Shown here one piece after another: positions 9,581-21,689 of a stretch of 64,000 bases of DNA. Below the pieces are notes generated by a model, which was not told where the DNA came from, searched no databases, and saw nothing but the letters and a program-made list of their open reading frames with translations. Origin of the DNA: Deinococcus aquatilis DSM 23025 (GTDB lineage: Bacteria > Deinococcota > Deinococci > Deinococcales > Deinococcaceae). Positions within the stretch are counted from its first letter, which is position 1. Every line of letters starts with the position of its first letter. The DNA lies in NCBI RefSeq assembly GCF_000378445.1, contig NZ_KB899700.1, positions 1-64,000 on the forward strand. Direction: 5' to 3'. The translations under genes and the position numbers were made by a program.

Positions 9581-10254
9581 CTAGAGATCATCCGGAAATT
9601 CGGCGCAGCAGGATGAGGATGCAGGCTAGCTGAACAAAACCCAAGAAGTTCTGGGCTTTGCGCTCGTCGCGGGTTCGGACACGGCGGAACGATGGCAACC
9701 AAGCGATGGTTCGCTCAACTTTCCAGCGCCGCTTGTCGCGGCGCAGCGGTCGTCCATCTTGCGTTTTGTGTTTCCGGTTTCTGCAATTCGGCGCAATCAT
9801 TTCAATCCCCAGCGTGGCCAGTTCTGCATCCAAAGGGTCGCTGTCGTAGGCCTTGTCCCCAATCAACCGGCGTGGGAAGTCCAAGCCGAAAGACGTCTCC
9901 AGAGTGTCGTGAACCAGCGTCACTTCACCGGGGCTGCCTGAGACCGTGTGGACAGCGAGCGGCAGACCGCTCGCGTCCATCATCAGCATGATGTTGGTGC
10001 CCTTGCCCTTCTTGGTCGGGCCGACGTCTGAGCCCCCTTTTTTGCGGCACTGAAGGTGCCGTCAATGAAGGCTTCCCGGAGATCGAGCAATTCCTGTTCC
10101 TCCAGCAACTCGTAGAGCTGCCCCAAAACATTCGGAAATACGGCGCGCTCATTCCACTCTTGAAAACGCTCGAAACAGGTGGACTTGGGCGGATAATCCG
10201 GCCGCGGGAGTCGCTCCCACTGGGCCCTGGTACGCATTTCCGGATGATCTCTAG
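9581..10254 (-). mobile_element. Short IS5-family (IS427-like) copy with perfect ends
   Basis: Perfect 19-bp inverted repeats, CTAGAGATCATCCGGAAAT at 9581-9599 and its complement at 10236-10254, bound 674 bp. The outer CTAG is palindromic, so it may itself be the target duplication. Full IS427-type elements are about 830-900 bp. Here the transposase begins inside the right terminal repeat and lacks roughly the first 45-50 residues of the family. The copy therefore looks shortened by a deletion ending next to the repeat, and may move only with a helper. Confidence 0.75.
9588..10237 (-). pseudogene. IS5-family transposase, N-terminally shortened, frameshift-expressed
   Basis: The first minus frame (10237-9983) has PDYPPKSTCFERFQEW and LDLREAFIDGTFSAAKKG. 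The second (to 9588) has DASGLPLAVHT, LIGDKAYDSDPLDAEL and RRWKVERTIAWLPSFRR, the IS5 catalytic D-D-E blocks. They join by a -1 slip on AAAAAAGGGGG near 10032-10042, giving KKGGSDVGPTKKGKG, the normal IS427-type fusion. The expected N-terminal 45-50 residues before the RTRAQW block are absent because the frame starts in the terminal repeat. The DDE core is intact, but I call it a pseudogene because of this loss. Confidence 0.72.
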
Positions 10255-10551
10255 GGAGGAGCCAGGTTTAGGGGTGGACTTAGGCTGTCCCTGTGGGCTG
10301 AGTAGACAACGATGCATATGAAATGAAGTAGAGCGGACTTGATCCATAGATTCACTTTGTGAAGCGAGTATCGAAAAAAGTACGTTGTCGTGGGAATGGG
10401 GCTTGCACCTGCCGCTTGAGACAAAAGATTTGGGCAATCTGCGTCAGCAGCGCACCGAGTCGGCCTCCACCACCCTGTCGGAAATCCAGCCGATCGAGTA
10501 GTGCCGGATGAAGGCTTGACCTCCCGCTGAAACTCCCCTGATAAACCGGGC
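10255..10551. other. Transposon scar before the beta-propeller gene
   Basis: About 300 bases with no confident gene. A minus frame over 10352-10594 ends LLTQIAQIFCLKRQVQAPFP and could be an old mobile-element fragment; its family is not recognisable. It overlaps the start of the next plus-strand gene, and only one of the two is likely real. No clear -35/-10 pair for the next gene is visible. Confidence 0.3.
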
Positions 10552-10554
10552 CGT

Positions 10555-12135
10555 ATGAGACTTCCTGTTCCGGCCCGGCTGGCTTTGGCGACACTCACGC
10601 TCAGTGTCTCGTTGACGGCCTGCGTGCAGCCGCAGACCCCCGATCTGGCGCTGGTCACGACCCTGGGGTTTGAAAGCTTCGACGCCCAGCAGCCCACGCT
10701 GAAGCTACGCGGCGGGACTCCTGGCGGCCTGCTGTCCAGAGACGCCGAGCCTGAATACATCACGGTTGCGCCGGACGGCAAAACTGCCTACGTGACGGTG
10801 CAGGAAAGTAACGCAGTGGCGACGCTCGACCTGACTACTGCCACCTGGACAGGTCTGAAGTCGCTGGGCCTTAAAGATCACTCGGCGGTGGGGATGGGGC
10901 TGGACGCCAGTGACAGGGACGGCGGCATCAACATCCAGAACTGGCCCGTGCAGGGTGCCTATATGCCCGACGCCATCGCCAGCTTTTCCAGCGGCGGCCA
11001 GACCTATCTTCTGACGGCCAACGAGGGCGATACTCGCGACTACGCGGCGTTTACCGACACCATCAAGGTCTCTGACCTGAAGCTGGATGCGGCCACCTTT
11101 CCCAACGCTGCGGCCCTGCAGCAGGACGCTGCGCTGGGCCGCCTGTTGGTGAGTCGGGTAGATGCCGATGTGGACGGTGACGGGGACGCTGACCGGTTGG
11201 TGTCCTTCGGGGGCCGCAGCATGAGTGTCTGGACAACTGACCTGACCCGCGTGGCCGATACGGGCGACCTCTTTGAGCGCAAAACGGCGGAGCTGACGCC
11301 CTCAAGCTTCAATTCGGGCGGCACCAACAGTACCCGTGACACCCGTAGCGACAATAAAGGCCCGGAACCCGAAGGCGTGACGGTGGGTCAGGTGGCCGGG
11401 AAAACCCTGGCTTTTGTGGGTCTGGAACGCACGGGCGGCGTCATGGTGCTGGACGTGAGCACGCCCGCTGCCCCAGCGTTTGTGGCCTATGCCAACACCG
11501 TGACTCCCACTGCTGCCCCCAACAGCGGTCTGGCAGGCGACCTCGGTCCAGAAGGGCTTCTCTTCATTCCCGCCGCTGAAAGTCCTAGCGGCAAAAATAT
11601 GCTGGTCGTTGCCAACGAGGTCAGTGGCTCCACGACCCTGTATAGCGTGGCTGATTCGGGCAACCTGACCCTGCTGGGCCGCCATCAGGTCACGCCTTAT
11701 TCCTACGACAAGGGAGCAGCCGAGATTCCCGCCTACGACCCTGCCAGCAAACGTCTGTTCGTGGTGAATGGAGCAACCGGTGGGCTGGATATGCTCAGCA
11801 TTGCCGACCCGGTCAGGCCTGCACGGGTGGGCACAGTCGACCTGAGCAGGTACGGGGCCAGTGCCAACAGCGTGACGGTCAAAAACGGTGTGGTGGCGGT
11901 GGCCGTACAGGACGCCGTCAAAACCAATCCCGGTAAGGTGGCTTTCCTGAACAGCGACGGCACCGAACGTGCTCCTGCCGTGACTGTCGGCGCACTACCC
12001 GATATGCTCACCTTCACGCCCGACGGCTCACTGCTGCTGGTCGCCAACGAGGGTGAACCGAACGACGACTATTCCATCGACCCGGCAGGTTCGGTCAGCT
12101 TGATTAACGTGACTAAGGCGCTTCAGAGTCGGTAA
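10555..12135 (+). CDS. Choice-of-anchor-I-type beta-propeller lipoprotein, circularly permuted order
   Basis: 526 residues with a lipobox-like signal (VSLTAC, Cys near residue 23). It shows the hallmarks of the choice-of-anchor I / alkaline-phosphatase-like propeller family: EPEYITVAPDGKTAYVTVQE, GLDASDRDGGINIQNWPV, YLLTANEGDTRDY, KGPEPEGVTVGQ, LDMLSIADP, NSVTVKNGVVAVAVQ and LPDMLTFTPDGSLLLVANEG. In the members I remember, the NSV..VAV and LPDMLTFTPDG blocks come before EPEYITV. Here they come last, so the blades look circularly permuted. Exact function is unknown in the family; calcium or phosphoester binding on the surface is plausible. The hairpin at 12166-12198 follows. Confidence 0.75.
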   Translation: MRLPVPARLALATLTLSVSLTACVQPQTPDLALVTTLGFESFDAQQPTLKLRGGTPGGLLSRDAEPEYITVAPDGKTAYVTVQESNAVATLDLTTATWTGLKSLGLKDHSAVGMGLDASDRDGGINIQNWPVQGAYMPDAIASFSSGGQTYLLTANEGDTRDYAAFTDTIKVSDLKLDAATFPNAAALQQDAALGRLLVSRVDADVDGDGDADRLVSFGGRSMSVWTTDLTRVADTGDLFERKTAELTPSSFNSGGTNSTRDTRSDNKGPEPEGVTVGQVAGKTLAFVGLERTGGVMVLDVSTPAAPAFVAYANTVTPTAAPNSGLAGDLGPEGLLFIPAAESPSGKNMLVVANEVSGSTTLYSVADSGNLTLLGRHQVTPYSYDKGAAEIPAYDPASKRLFVVNGATGGLDMLSIADPVRPARVGTVDLSRYGASANSVTVKNGVVAVAVQDAVKTNPGKVAFLNSDGTERAPAVTVGALPDMLTFTPDGSLLLVANEGEPNDDYSIDPAGSVSLINVTKALQSR

Positions 12136-12165
12136 AGTTAAGTCCGGCCTCCTGAGCGGGAACCG

Positions 12166-12198
12166 CCCCACTCCGCCTCTTTTTGGCACGGAGTGGGG
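12166..12198 (+). terminator. Hairpin after the propeller gene
   Basis: A 10-bp perfect stem (CCCCACTCCG / CGGAGTGGGG) starts 31 bases after the stop codon. The T run lies in the loop, not after the stem, so it is an imperfect intrinsic terminator. Confidence 0.45.
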
Positions 12199-12380
12199 TT
12201 ACTTCAGGCTGTTTTTGGAGAGCTGACGCATAAGGTGACTGTGCCCTACGTCTCCTCTATTCCTCTCGCTCTATGGCGTCTGTACGGGACTGGATGAGCA
12301 GATTGCATTACGTTAAGCGCAAAATGATAAAATAAGCTACGTTAGAAGACAATCAGTATTGACCAGCCTGCGGAGAGATT

Positions 12381-12852
12381 ATGAACCGATTGACCGAGCA
12401 GCGTACTCACCTGATCGACCTCACCCACACCCTCCGTGACAGTGTATTTGGTGAAATAACAGATGCCGACCTGGACTTCTCGCCGGGTGGTGCGGCCCTG
12501 ACTGTGCGCCGTCTTTTGCTGGAACAGGCAGAAATTCAGGCTGCTTACAGCGAGCCGTTTCGGACTCTGAAGCTCAAATTTGATATGGTGACTCCTCAAG
12601 AGATTCAGACCACTGCCCAGATTCAGGCGTGGTTTGCCCAACTGGATGCTGAACTGTTTGGTGCGCTGAATGCCCTGAGCAACGATGACCTGTCGCGTCC
12701 CCATGATCCACGCGGACAGATGTCGCTATACGGTAGAAACCAGCTTTCATACCTACCGTGAATCGGTGCTGATTTTTGCGGCCAAAGCCAGCGTGTACCT
12801 GCGTGCATTGGACCGTGAGGTACCCAAGCTGATGAAAAGTTTCGTAGGGTAA
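12381..12852 (+). pseudogene. DinB-family protein, frameshifted near the C-terminus
   Basis: The frame from ATG 12381 gives a four-helix DinB-like start (LTEQRTHLIDLTHTLRDSVF, LTVRRLLLEQAEIQAAY, IQAWFAQLDAELFGAL). After MSLYGRNQ it runs into a stop at 12761. The other frame continues from 12733 as VETSFHTYRESVLIFAAKA and ends at 12852 (VPKLMKSFVG), the normal C-terminus for this small stress-related enzyme-like family of about 155 residues. A 1-base indel around 12725-12733 explains the break. It is a recent pseudogene or a sequencing error; the rest is well preserved. Confidence 0.72.
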
Positions 12853-13051
12853 GTGGTTTAGCCCGATATCTTGCCCTACATCAAGTCTCTGAGCAGCCAG
12901 AACTGCGGGTTGTATCGTCCTTCGACAAAGTTGGAATGGTTGAACTTTGCGTACGAATGAACTGCTCGGCTGAAATTATTTGGTAATAACAATGCGGCAT
13001 CTGCATTACATGACACACCTCTGTGGCACAGCACTTTTCTCTCAATCTAAT

Positions 13052-13918
13052 TTATTTTTGTTGCCCCGCTTCCCCCTCATTCTCCATACTCAGGGCTGCT
13101 ACTACGATGCGGGCATCCTCAAAAGCTCGCTCATCAATAAACCCTGCCTGCATGGAAGTCAATTGCTGCCCATTGGCATGTAGTCCAGCCAGACGCAAAG
13201 TGGCGGGCGGCACCAGATCGGTGTTTGCATCTTTACTGGCTTGCCAGAGCGCCTGTCTGAACGCCTGATCGGTGGGGTAAGGTAAGACCTTTCCACTGGC
13301 GTAGAGCGGGCCGCCCTGCGTTTCTGACAGGCGTTCAAGAGCTTGCCGTACAGAATCGGGCAGGGGAGAGGCCGTGCGGCGACGCAACAATTGGTTGCGC
13401 GGAAAGTCGATGTGTTCCCACTCCAGAGCCAGCAGTTCACCTGTAGTGAAGGCTAGATGATGGATCAACATCAGCGCTCCGTGGAGTGCAGCATCAGGTT
13501 GGGTCTGGAGATGAAGGCGGCGAACTGTGTCGGGATGCGGCAGCCGTTTGGTCGGTACGACTGTGGGGCGCGGAAGCCCCTGCAACGGCTGTTGCTGGAT
13601 CAATCCTGCTTCCTGGAGCAGGCGGTAAAGTCGTGTCAGTAACGTAGCGCGGGCATGGACCGTGTTGGGCTGCGCTTGTTTATCGGCGTGACGCGTGCGC
13701 CTGAGCGGTTCCTGTAACCACGTCTGAAAATCAGCGGGTGGATGAAGTAGATCCAGCTTGTCTTTCTGGGCCTGTTCAAACACGAATTTGAGATGTGCCC
13801 GCAGTACATGCTTAGGCTGGCTTGGTGAAAGATCAGGTAACAGGGCAATCAGGTGGTCAAGATCATACTTTCGCAGAGCAAGGGTCAGTTTCTGGGCATG
13901 CTCGTCAGCAGGATGCAT
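13052..13918 (-). CDS. Tyrosine-recombinase-fold protein without catalytic residues (paralogue A)
   Basis: 288 residues. The N-terminal half resembles a recombinase core-binding domain (HPPADFQTWLQEPL, VHARATLLTRLYRLLQEAGLI). The second half follows the catalytic-domain layout (LHGALMLIHHLAFTTGELLALEWEHIDF), but the first catalytic Arg is missing from the TTGELLAL block. I find no HxxR box and no Tyr nucleophile near the C-terminus. It aligns over its length with the plus-strand gene at 35140-36000. Start ATG 13918 lies 6 bases after TAGACT, suggesting a leaderless message. It may be a DNA-binding regulator derived from an integrase; that function is inference. Confidence 0.6.
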   Translation of the reverse strand: MHPADEHAQKLTLALRKYDLDHLIALLPDLSPSQPKHVLRAHLKFVFEQAQKDKLDLLHPPADFQTWLQEPLRRTRHADKQAQPNTVHARATLLTRLYRLLQEAGLIQQQPLQGLPRPTVVPTKRLPHPDTVRRLHLQTQPDAALHGALMLIHHLAFTTGELLALEWEHIDFPRNQLLRRRTASPLPDSVRQALERLSETQGGPLYASGKVLPYPTDQAFRQALWQASKDANTDLVPPATLRLAGLHANGQQLTSMQAGFIDERAFEDARIVVAALSMENEGEAGQQK

Positions 13919-13924
13919 AGCTGT

Positions 13925-13955
13925 AGTCTAAATTACGCAGGAATAATTATGTCAA
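13925..13955 (-). promoter_or_regulatory. Promoter of the recombinase-like gene, probably leaderless
   Basis: On the minus strand TTGACA (13950-13955) precedes TAGACT (13925-13930). The spacing is 19 bases; a TTTAGA hexamer at 13927-13932 would give 17. The start codon is 6 bases beyond TAGACT, so transcription would begin at or next to the ATG. Confidence 0.5.
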
Positions 13956-14787
13956 GTGTAAGCGTTAAGCTACAGTGTGGAGAGCTTGGTCAGATCAGTA
14001 GCTGATGGTGGAGGTCATATGTTGCTGCCTGCTCAGGCGCTCGCATAAGCCGGATGTAAGACTGAACCCCCCAGACCTTTAGGCGGTTTCACCTCCTCTA
14101 GGGTTGGGAAAACTTTTTTAGATTGAAGCTGATATCCGCTTACAGTGGTATGTCGAGTCTGGAAGATGACTTGAAGTCTTGGTCTTGGTTTGTAGACTTG
14201 TTATTCCAACATAAAAATATCCTTCCTAACTGTCGCACATATCGTTAATAGCCTCGATTGAAGCAATGTGTCCAGGCAAAAACGCCCCCTAAAAACTCAG
14301 GACGACATAGAGGGCAAGGTCTGAAACAACCAACACAAGAAATTCAGGGAAGTAGTGTCATATACCGCTGGCTTTACACTTGCCACTACAGGAGACATCT
14401 GGCATCTGGCAACGGTTGGACTCTTGGAAGGTGTTTTTCGTACTAATCCAACTTAGTTTGAAAATATACTCCGCTATCGCCTGTCCATTCTCTTTTGTTC
14501 CCAGGTCCTTTTGCCCTCGATCATCGTTTGAGGGGGCTTCCTGGCCTTCCTGTGAGGCTGATGCATTTCAGGCGTCTAGGACATACTTTTCAGACAGCAA
14601 TTTACGGAGCGCTCCTATTTTAAGATTTCGCCTTCTGGAAATCCGTATGAACTCATTGATTCTGGCCTAGAGGGCAACCTTTTGAAGGGAGAACAAGGGT
14701 TGGGTGCTACTCCTAAGGCAACTGGCCACACAACAGCCTAAGAGTTGGACGTTGCCAAACCCAATAAGTGTCAAATTGAAGAATGAG
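13956..14787. other. About 830 bases without a recognisable gene
   Basis: Short frames occur at 14258-14446 and 14380-14670 on the plus strand. Their translations show no family signature, no ribosome site and biased composition. The region is lower in GC than the hut operon next to it. A small imperfect hairpin (AGGCGGTTTCACCTCCT, near 14081) is followed about 20 bases later by a run of six T, so a small RNA end is possible but not supported further. Confidence 0.35.
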
Positions 14788-14813
14788 GGCGAGCATCCCA
14801 GAAGATGCCCGCC
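14788..14813 (-). terminator. Terminator of the hut operon
   Basis: A 10-bp stem with one mismatch (GGCGAGCATC / GATGCCCGCC) and a 6-base loop lies 23 bases past the hutH stop. Read on the minus strand it is followed by TCATTCTTCAATTTG, which is T-rich. Confidence 0.6.
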
Positions 14814-14821
14814 ACCATCCT

Positions 14822-14835
14822 CTGAATTACGTAAT

Positions 14836-14839
<4 letters not shown>
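14822..14839. promoter_or_regulatory. 18-bp perfect palindrome over the hutH stop codon
   Basis: CTGAATTACGTAATTCAG is a perfect palindrome with no loop, and its right edge includes the hutH stop (14836-14838). It lies just upstream of the terminator hairpin. It may be a dimeric protein site, part of the termination structure, or chance. No second copy was noticed elsewhere in the window. Confidence 0.4.
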
Positions 14840-16364
<1,525 letters not shown>

Positions 16365-16368
<4 letters not shown>

Positions 16369-17600
16369 AGAGAAAGCTCCTGTCCGGCCACAACAACCAA
16401 CTGAATGGGAGTTGTGCCCAACGTATAGGGAAGATCGCGCCAGTCGGCGGAATGCAGAGTCAGAAAGTCGGCCCGCATGCCGGGAACGAGTGCGCCCCGG
16501 TCGGTCAGCCCAAGTGCAGCGGCGGCGTTCACAGTGGCGGCGGTCAGGGCTTCGGCGGGGGTCAGGCGGTTGAGGCGCACGCCCAGCGCCAACGCCAATT
16601 GTGCGCTGTACAGCGGCGAGCTGCCGGGGTTCAGGTCAGTGCCCAGCGCCACACACGCGCCTGCTTCGATGAGTTGACGGACGGGCGCGGCAGGCAGATC
16701 CAGATGCAGGGTCACACCCGGAAGAATGGTGGCAACGGTAGCACTGCGGCCCAGCGCGGCAATCTGCGCTTCTGCACTGGCTTCCAGATGATCCACGCTC
16801 AGCGCCCCGAGTTCGCAGGCCAGCTCCGTGCCGCCGAGGGCATGAAACTGGTCGGCATGCAGTTTGAGGTTCAGGCCATGTGAACGGGCCGCCGCGAAAA
16901 ACTGGCGGGTTTCTTCCACGCTGAACGCCTCGCGCTCGCAGAACACGTCCACCGCCGTTGCCAGCCTCTCTCCTGCCACGCGAGGAATCAGGGTAAGGCA
17001 CACGTCCTGCACGTATTCGGCGCGGCCCTCTGCGGGCGGAACATGCAGCAGCAGCGTGGGCAACAGCGTGGCTGATGTCTGGGTTTGCAGCAGACGCACC
17101 GCTTCCAGCATCCGCAGTTCGGCGTCAAAATCCAGACCGTAGCCGCTCTTGATTTCTATGGTGGTCGCGCCGGAACGCAAAAGCGCCTGCACACGCGGCA
17201 GGGCCAGCGTCACCAGTTCAGGCAGGCTGGCGGCAGCGGTGGCCCGCATGGTGGAGCGGATGCCACCGCCCCGCGCCAGGATCGTTTCGTAGGGGACACC
17301 CTGCACGCGGGCTTCAAAATCCCCGAGTCGGTCTCCGGCCCAGACCGCGTGGGTGTGTGGGTCGGTGAGGGCAGGAGTGACCGCCACACCGCCAAGATCA
17401 CGCACCTGATCAGAGTTGAAGGCGTTTTTCGGGGCTTCGCTCTCGGGGCCGACCCAGACGATCACGCCGTCTTCGACCACCATCGCCGCCCCCGGAACCA
17501 GGGTCAGGTCGCGCATGGCCGCGCCGCGCTGGGGGCCAGCCTGCGGCGTGACCAGTTGGGAAATCCCCACGAAAAGAGTCCGGCTTTCACGAGCGGACAT
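16365..17600 (-). CDS. hutI: Imidazolonepropionase
   Basis: 411 residues of the amidohydrolase superfamily. It opens the ring of imidazolonepropionate to N-formimidoyl-L-glutamate, the third step of histidine breakdown. The metal ligands sit in [12 protein letters not shown] (about residue 80), [13 protein letters not shown] (about residue 241) and [13 protein letters not shown] (about residue 317); the substrate-contact block YEAIL-like [11 protein letters not shown] is present. The start overlaps the hutG end by 14 bases. The first residues, [19 protein letters not shown], agree with other HutI proteins. Confidence 0.95.
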
Positions 17601-18525
17601 CGAACACCTCGGCCAGCGTTTCCATGATCAGGCGGGCAGCCAGCAGTTCGCTGCGTCCGGTGAGATCGAGGTTGGGGGCCAGTTCCACCACGTCCAGCGC
17701 CACCACCGAATGACGGCGCACCACCTCGCGGATCAGGCGCAGGGCCAGCGCATAGGAAAACCCGTCGGGTTCGGGGCTGCTCGTTCCGGGCAACACGGCG
17801 GGATCAAAGGCGTCTACATCGACGCTGAGGTACACCGGACGCTGAGCAGGCAGGCCAGCCAGAATGTCCTGAAACTGGGCCTCCACCTCTTCCATCGGCA
17901 CCAGCGTATGCCCCCGCGCCCGCGCCGCCGCCACCGCCTCGCCGTCAAAGCGCAGCCCGCGCAGGCCAAACGTGGTGATATGCACGAGGTTGGGCAGGTC
18001 TTCCACGGCCCGCCGGAAGGGGCTGGAATTGCTGTACCGGGTATCGTTGCGGGTATCGGTGAAGTCCAGATGGGCGTCGAGCTGGATCACATGCAGGTCG
18101 GGAACGTCAGCAAAAGCCCGCAGAAGCGGATAGGTGACGCTGTGGTCTCCGCCCAGAAAGATGGGCAGACGGCAGCGCGATTTGACGGCCCGCGCCGCCG
18201 CCGTGATGCGCTCGCGGGCCAGTTCGGATTCCAGACTGGGCAAGATCACGTCGCCCGCATCCACGATCAGCGGGTCTGGGTACTGGGCCGGGTCAAGCCG
18301 TACTCGCCCATCCAGACCCGTAAACGGCGGCACCGAACGCAGGCTGGCTTCCCGCAGGGCACGCGGGGCAAAACGTGCACCGGGGCGAAAGCCGAGGGCA
18401 ATGTCGTAGGGAATACCCAGCACGGCGGCGAAGGCTTGCCAGTCTCTATCCGGGTGGACGATGGGGGCGCGGGCGAAGGTGGCGATGCCGCCGTAGGGGA
18501 GGTGGGTCGGTGCAGTCATCGGCAA
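17587..18525 (-). CDS. hutG: Formimidoylglutamase / arginase-family ureohydrolase
   Basis: 312 residues of the arginase fold. Metal ligands are visible in FLGGDHSVTYPLL, IQLDAHLDFTDTRND and LSVDVDAFDPAVLPGTSSPE. In a hut operon it most likely hydrolyses formimidoylglutamate to glutamate and formamide; an agmatinase-like substrate cannot be excluded from sequence alone. It overlaps the 3-prime end of the exported-protein gene upstream by 10 bases and the start of hutI by 14, so the operon is tightly coupled. Confidence 0.9.
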   Translation of the reverse strand: MPMTAPTHLPYGGIATFARAPIVHPDRDWQAFAAVLGIPYDIALGFRPGARFAPRALREASLRSVPPFTGLDGRVRLDPAQYPDPLIVDAGDVILPSLESELARERITAAARAVKSRCRLPIFLGGDHSVTYPLLRAFADVPDLHVIQLDAHLDFTDTRNDTRYSNSSPFRRAVEDLPNLVHITTFGLRGLRFDGEAVAAARARGHTLVPMEEVEAQFQDILAGLPAQRPVYLSVDVDAFDPAVLPGTSSPEPDGFSYALALRLIREVVRRHSVVALDVVELAPNLDLTGRSELLAARLIMETLAEVFDVRS

Positions 18526-19112
18526 AATCCTTCTTGGGTGGGTGCTCTGGGCAGGGAAAACGTACCTGCGGGCCGAAGTTGAGGCAGACGGAGACGCTGA
18601 ACGGTCACGGCAGCCTCATCAAAGGAAAGTGGCGAGACGCAGGCAAAACCAGGTGTGGTATCCAGAGCACCGATACTGTCCAGCACACGACTTCTGACCT
18701 TGCCGTTGGTGTTCCAGAGGCGCAGGGTATTCACGCCGCCCCCCAGCAGGTACTGACCATCCGGCGTCCAGTTCAGGATGTTCACATCGCTGTTGGGCAG
18801 GGACACGATCTTCCCATCCGGCTTGACGAGACTCACCACGGTGACGTTGTCTTTGGCAAAGACCGCATCTTTGAGAAACATCACGGCCACAAACCGCCCA
18901 TCTGCAGAAGCGGCTTTGCGCTCAAACTGCCAGGTGACCCAGCCGCCGTCCGGATGGGCAATGGGAGCAGGAGCGGGCACCGCGACCTTCAGACCACTTC
19001 GAAGCGTCACGGTGTAGGTCACTGGTGCAGGTGGCGGGTCGTTTTGTGCCTGAGCAGAAACCGCCAGAGACAACACACCTGTCAGCAGGTATACGACGTT
19101 CGGGGTCGCCAT
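18516..19112 (-). CDS. Exported WD40-like beta-propeller protein inside the hut operon
   Basis: 198 residues. Start chosen at ATG 19112 because GGAGGAA precedes it and a signal peptide follows at once (VVYLLTGVLSLAVSAQAQ). The mature part has propeller-like strands (ASADGRFVAVMFL, LNWTPDGQYLLGGGVNTLRLWNT) and is too short for a full propeller. It starts 12 bases after hutU stops and overlaps hutG, so it is co-transcribed with the histidine genes. It is not a known hut function. Candidate roles are an extracytoplasmic sensor or binding protein, or a passenger gene. Confidence 0.6.
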   Translation of the reverse strand: MATPNVVYLLTGVLSLAVSAQAQNDPPPAPVTYTVTLRSGLKVAVPAPAPIAHPDGGWVTWQFERKAASADGRFVAVMFLKDAVFAKDNVTVVSLVKPDGKIVSLPNSDVNILNWTPDGQYLLGGGVNTLRLWNTNGKVRSRVLDSIGALDTTPGFACVSPLSFDEAAVTVQRLRLPQLRPAGTFSLPRAPTQEGFCR

Positions 19113-19123
19113 GAGATTCCTCC

Positions 19124-20812
<1,689 letters not shown>

Positions 20813-20886
20813 GGCTCCAGTCTTCGGCCTCAGACCCCCTCCCCTCAAGGTGTGTGTCCAACCATATTGCGCGGTAGGATGGCTGC
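20813..20886. promoter_or_regulatory. Divergent hut control region
   Basis: The 74 bases between hutU and the IclR gene must hold both promoters. On the plus strand TAGGAT (20875-20880) sits 6 bases before the regulator ATG, a leaderless arrangement. The AT-rich core CCAACCATATTG (about 20859-20870) is the likeliest operator, where the IclR protein could control both itself and hutU. No perfect palindrome is visible. Confidence 0.45.
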
Positions 20887-21600
20887 ATGTCGCCCTCGCT
20901 GGACAAAGCCGCCACCGTATTGCGGGCCTTCACGGTGCAGAAGCCGGAATGGGGATCACGCCCACTGGCCGCGCATCTGGGCTGGCCGCGTTCCACCGCG
21001 CAGTTTTATCTGTCGGGGCTGGCGGGGGCCGGATTCCTGCGGCACATTCCGGGCGGGCGCTACCGCCTGAGCTGGCAACTGGCCGATTTCGGGGCGCTGC
21101 TGACCGACGCGCTGCCCTGGTTTTCGCGTGCCCGCAGCGCCCTGGCCGATCTGGCACAGGCCACACGGGGACTGGGGTTTTTGTGTGTGCTCGAAGAAGA
21201 CCGGGTGGTGTGTATCCACCGCGCCCTTGGCGACCCGGAAGCGCACCACACCGCCGTGCAGACCGACGTGACGCTGCCCGCCAATGCCACCGCCGCCGGG
21301 AAAATCCTGTATGCCTACAGCGGCGCACCCCTACCCACCTTCGAGCGGTTTACGCCGAGCACCATCACCACGCCCGACGAATGGGCCGGAGAGCTGGAGC
21401 GCGTGCGGGCCGACGCCTACGCCCACTCGATAGAGGAGTGGATTCCCGGTCACTGCGCCGTGGGCTTGCCCCTGTTCTGGGAAGGTGAAGTGGTCGCCGC
21501 CTTTGGGGTGCAGTTGCCGTCCAGCCGCTACCTGGCGCGGGAACGGCGCGTGCTGGCCCGCACCCGGCAGGCAACGCGGCCCTGGGCTTTGCCGGGATAG
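20887..21600 (+). CDS. IclR-family regulator of the hut operon
   Basis: 237 residues. The N-terminal winged helix ([38 protein letters not shown]) is followed by an IclR effector domain ([42 protein letters not shown]). It is divergent from hutU across a 74-base gap, so it is the probable repressor or activator of histidine use, with a hut intermediate such as urocanate as effector by analogy with other systems. Slightly short at the C-terminus compared with common 250-residue IclR proteins. Confidence 0.85.
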   Translation: MSPSLDKAATVLRAFTVQKPEWGSRPLAAHLGWPRSTAQFYLSGLAGAGFLRHIPGGRYRLSWQLADFGALLTDALPWFSRARSALADLAQATRGLGFLCVLEEDRVVCIHRALGDPEAHHTAVQTDVTLPANATAAGKILYAYSGAPLPTFERFTPSTITTPDEWAGELERVRADAYAHSIEEWIPGHCAVGLPLFWEGEVVAAFGVQLPSSRYLARERRVLARTRQATRPWALPG

Positions 21601-21689
21601 GACAGCACCGATCTGGAATTAAACAGAGTGCCGCACATGTCGGTTTCCGCCTCTGTGCGGAACTTGCAGACCTTCCTGAGCAGGTGGAT

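Noticed and set aside
13052..14000. Integrated element with the recombinase-like gene as its integrase
   Set aside because: No attachment-site repeats, no tRNA next to it, no phage or ICE genes, and catalytic residues are missing.
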